Assembly: GCA_012031225.1 (NCBI GenBank)
Contig: JAAUTZ010000024.1
Location: forward strand, 1 to 41,332
Direction of reading: 5' to 3'
Source of the DNA: Chloroflexaceae bacterium
Lineage (GTDB): Bacteria; Chloroflexota; Chloroflexia; Chloroflexales; Chloroflexaceae
Length of the DNA: 41,332 nt
Shown here: positions 39,556 through 41,332 of the stretch, one piece after another
Numbering within the stretch: position 1 is the first letter of the stretch
Layout of the letters: each line of letters starts with the position of its first letter
Position numbers and translations under genes: made by a program
Notes under the pieces: generated by a model
Told to the model about the DNA's origin: nothing
The model's database searches: none
Seen by the model: only the letters and a program-made list of their open reading frames with translations

Positions 39556-41332
39556 GTGAGTGTAGAACCGGTTTCCCCCTTGATTAGCCGCAATGGAGCG
39601 AGCAACAGCCATAGCAATGGCTATCATGCTGAACTCGATCTGGCTGGGATCAAGATCCCCGAACTGATTGTCAAGCGTGATGGGCGCGTCGTGCCGTTTG
39701 ACATCAGCCGCATTGAAAATGCCTTGACGCGCTGCTTTGGCGGGCTAGGGCGCACCCCGCGTACCCCGATTGATGAACTCGCGCACCGCGTTGTGAATAT
39801 CATTGCGGCGCAAACCAACGGCGAGCATCCGACGGTCGAGGGTGTGCAGGATGTGGTTGAGATGGTATTGCAAGCGGCGGGCGAATTTGAAGCCGCCAAA
39901 AGCTACATCCTCTACCGCGCCGAACACGCCCGCAAGCGCGAAGTGCGCCCGGTGCCGGATGAGGTGCGCCGGGCCTTTGAGGAGTCGGATCAGTATTTCC
40001 CGACCCCGCTCCAGAAGTTTCAGTTCTTCGACAAGTATTCGCGCTTCAACTATGATCTAGGGCGGCGTGAAACGTGGCTCGAAACGGTCAATCGAGCGGT
40101 GGATTTCCTGTACGAACTGGCTGGATCGCGCCTGCCCGCGGCCACCTACGAACGCCTGCGCCAGAGCATCCTGAATCTCCACGCGATGCCCTCGATGCGC
40201 CTGCTGGCAATGGCGGGTCCGGCTGCGCGGCGCAACAACATCACGATCTATAATTGTCTCAGTGGTGATGAAAAGTTCCTCACCCGTGATCAGGGCGTGA
40301 TTGCCCTGCGCGATGCCGTAGGATCGGTTGTCGTGCTGAATCAAGAGCGCGAGTGGACGGATGCCGAGGTGCGTTGCTTTGGCCCGCAGGAGACGGTTGA
40401 GATCGAACTAGGTCGCTTTAAGACGCGCAAACGCTTGCGCGTGACGATGAACCACAACTGGGTGCTGGCAGATGGCACTCGCGTAACCACGCAGGAATTG
40501 CAACCCGGCGACGAGCTTCCCTATATGCTGGCTCCGCGCACGGTTGATACTGACTCGATTGATTATCGGCTCGGGCTGATGCACGGCATCATTTATGGCG
40601 ATGGTACCCGAATTTTCACGCAGGAGCGGAGTCTTGGGTACGTCATTCGGTTGTGTGGTGACAGCCGTGAGTTGCTCTCGTACTTTGCTGGCTACAATGT
40701 GAGCTATCCGCCAACCTACGGAGGCGATCCCGTAGTCTATATGTTCGATGCCTTTGCCAAGACGCACGCGCTTAAGGAGTTGCCGACCGAGACAGAAACA
40801 CCGGATTATCTGGTCGGCTTCATCCGTGGGTGGTTTGCTGCTGATGGCTATGTCTCGAAGATCGGGCAGATGTTCTTTGCGACAGACGATCAGGGCGAGG
40901 CGTGGTTGCGCCGTGTTGGTCCAACGGTGGGCTTTGACTTTGGTTACCATGTTATGCTCCCAGAAACAACCAACTTTGGGGTGCGGCAGAAGCAAACACG
41001 TAATCTGGAGATTCGCCGTCAGTCTATCAGTGCGGATGATTTGCTGCTCACCAAACACCTGCGGAACTACCGGCAGGCGGCCACGGATCGCAACTGGAAG
41101 TTTTTGGGGATCATTGCAGGGACGGAACGAACGGAAGAAGTCTACTGTGCTACGGTCCCTGAAACACATACCTTTACCCTTGCTGATGGCGTATTAACGG
41201 GCAACTGTAGCTACCAGCCCGTCGAGAGTATTGACTCATTCGTGGAAGCCCTGATTATCTCGATGAGTGGCTGCGGGGTGGGCTTCTCGGTCGAGGGCAA
41301 GTATGTGGAGAACTTCCCGCGTATCAAACGCC
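39556..41332 (+). CDS. nrdJ: Adenosylcobalamin-dependent (class II) ribonucleotide reductase, intein-containing, 3' end outside window
   Basis: The frame is open from GTG 39556 (AAGGAG, 6 bases upstream) to the window end. Extein residues about 30-130 are an ATP-cone domain (LIVKRDGRVVPFDISRIENAL). The N-terminal reductase part follows, with NLHAMPSMRLLAMAGP and RRNNITIYN. After the intein the extein resumes with CSYQPVESIDSF and MSGCGVGFSVEGKYVE, the pattern of the class II RTPR-like branch. The enzyme reduces ribonucleotides to deoxyribonucleotides with a cobalamin radical. The intein interrupts the codons for N233 and C, where the +1 Cys corresponds to a redox-active cysteine of the family by analogy. 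Enzyme activity thus needs splicing. The catalytic barrel and C-terminal cysteines are beyond the window. Confidence 0.88.
   Translation, partial: MSVEPVSPLISRNGASNSHSNGYHAELDLAGIKIPELIVKRDGRVVPFDISRIENALTRCFGGLGRTPRTPIDELAHRVVNIIAAQTNGEHPTVEGVQDVVEMVLQAAGEFEAAKSYILYRAEHARKREVRPVPDEVRRAFEESDQYFPTPLQKFQFFDKYSRFNYDLGRRETWLETVNRAVDFLYELAGSRLPAATYERLRQSILNLHAMPSMRLLAMAGPAARRNNITIYNCLSGDEKFLTRDQGVIALRDAVGSVVVLNQEREWTDAEVRCFGPQETVEIELGRFKTRKRLRVTMNHNWVLADGTRVTTQELQPGDELPYMLAPRTVDTDSIDYRLGLMHGIIYGDGTRIFTQERSLGYVIRLCGDSRELLSYFAGYNVSYPPTYGGDPVVYMFDAFAKTHALKELPTETETPDYLVGFIRGWFAADGYVSKIGQMFFATDDQGEAWLRRVGPTVGFDFGYHVMLPETTNFGVRQKQTRNLEIRRQSISADDLLLTKHLRNYRQAATDRNWKFLGIIAGTERTEEVYCATVPETHTFTLADGVLTGNCSYQPVESIDSFVEALIISMSGCGVGFSVEGKYVENFPRIKR
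40255..41205 (+). mobile_element. Intein with LAGLIDADG homing endonuclease inside nrdJ
   Basis: A 317-residue in-frame insertion. Block A starts at Cys1 (CLSGDEKFLTRDQG). Block B is VTMNHNWVLADG with its conserved His. The two endonuclease motifs are RLGLMHGIIYGDG and VGFIRGWFAADGYVS, both with the acidic residue of LAGLIDADG enzymes. Block F/G ends in VPETHTFTLADGVLTGN, followed by Cys +1 of the extein. The terminal Asn is present, but the residue before it is Gly rather than the usual His. The endonuclease motifs look intact, so the element may still be able to home. The element lacks separate start and stop codons and is translated with the host enzyme. Confidence 0.92.

Noticed and set aside
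39300-39556. B12 riboswitch in the nrdJ leader
   Set aside because: No B12-box-like segment or matching long-range pairing is visible by eye; only the NrdR boxes and a hairpin are supported.
40408-41169. Minus-strand reading frame inside the intein
   Set aside because: It is a shadow of the intein-coding frame and shows no family features.

Overview
The window looks like a chromosomal segment of a GC-rich, mesophilic or moderately thermophilic Chloroflexota bacterium, most likely class Chloroflexia. That placement is an inference from protein style: a RimO with a long Ala/Pro-rich linker, LGFP-like repeats fused to a TolB-type propeller, a Uma2-family protein, an adenosylcobalamin-dependent ribonucleotide reductase, and many Ala/Pro/Gln-rich linkers. 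I saw no rRNA, tRNA, CRISPR array, phage or transposase. Most of it is housekeeping plus lineage-specific envelope proteins.

Left part (1-8.4 kb): the 3' end of dnaG, then rimO (broken in frame at a run of eight G), a convergent secreted LGFP/TolB-propeller protein, a Kef-type cation/proton antiporter, an HU-type DNA-binding protein with a clear terminator, and a two-gene unit (beta-grasp-like/VOC fusion plus alpha/beta hydrolase) behind a strong promoter and twin palindromes. Middle-left (8.4-16.4 kb): a frameshifted and probably dead Uma2 gene, a DUF3179 lipoprotein, a Tat-exported cyclase-family enzyme, an OsmC-like protein, a Yip1-like membrane protein divergent from a zinc-ribbon membrane protein, a histidine phosphatase and an M20 amidohydrolase.

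Middle (16.4-27.5 kb): a large hybrid histidine kinase, a small membrane protein, a YajQ-family protein, peptide deformylase divergent from a duplicated-domain lipoprotein plus rimI, a secreted beta-rich protein plus pth, and a MoxR ATPase / VWA / Nudix operon. Right (27.5-41.3 kb): an S41 protease, rsmE and manA on the minus strand, an RNase HI carrying its hybrid-binding-like domain at the C terminus, a lone DUF2357/PD-(D/E)XK nuclease, serA-deoC-sucD, a FemAB-like transferase, sbcD preceded by a heptanucleotide repeat array, and the start of a class II ribonucleotide reductase gene interrupted by a 317-residue LAGLIDADG intein.

The strongest points for a second look are the intein placed at a predicted redox-active cysteine of the reductase, a NrdR-box pair in its leader, the two one-base homopolymer frameshifts (rimO, Uma2), the beta-grasp-like/VOC fusion with its candidate operator, the orphan DUF2357 nuclease, the C-terminal hybrid-binding domain of RNase HI, and short tandem repeats sitting directly in front of translation starts.
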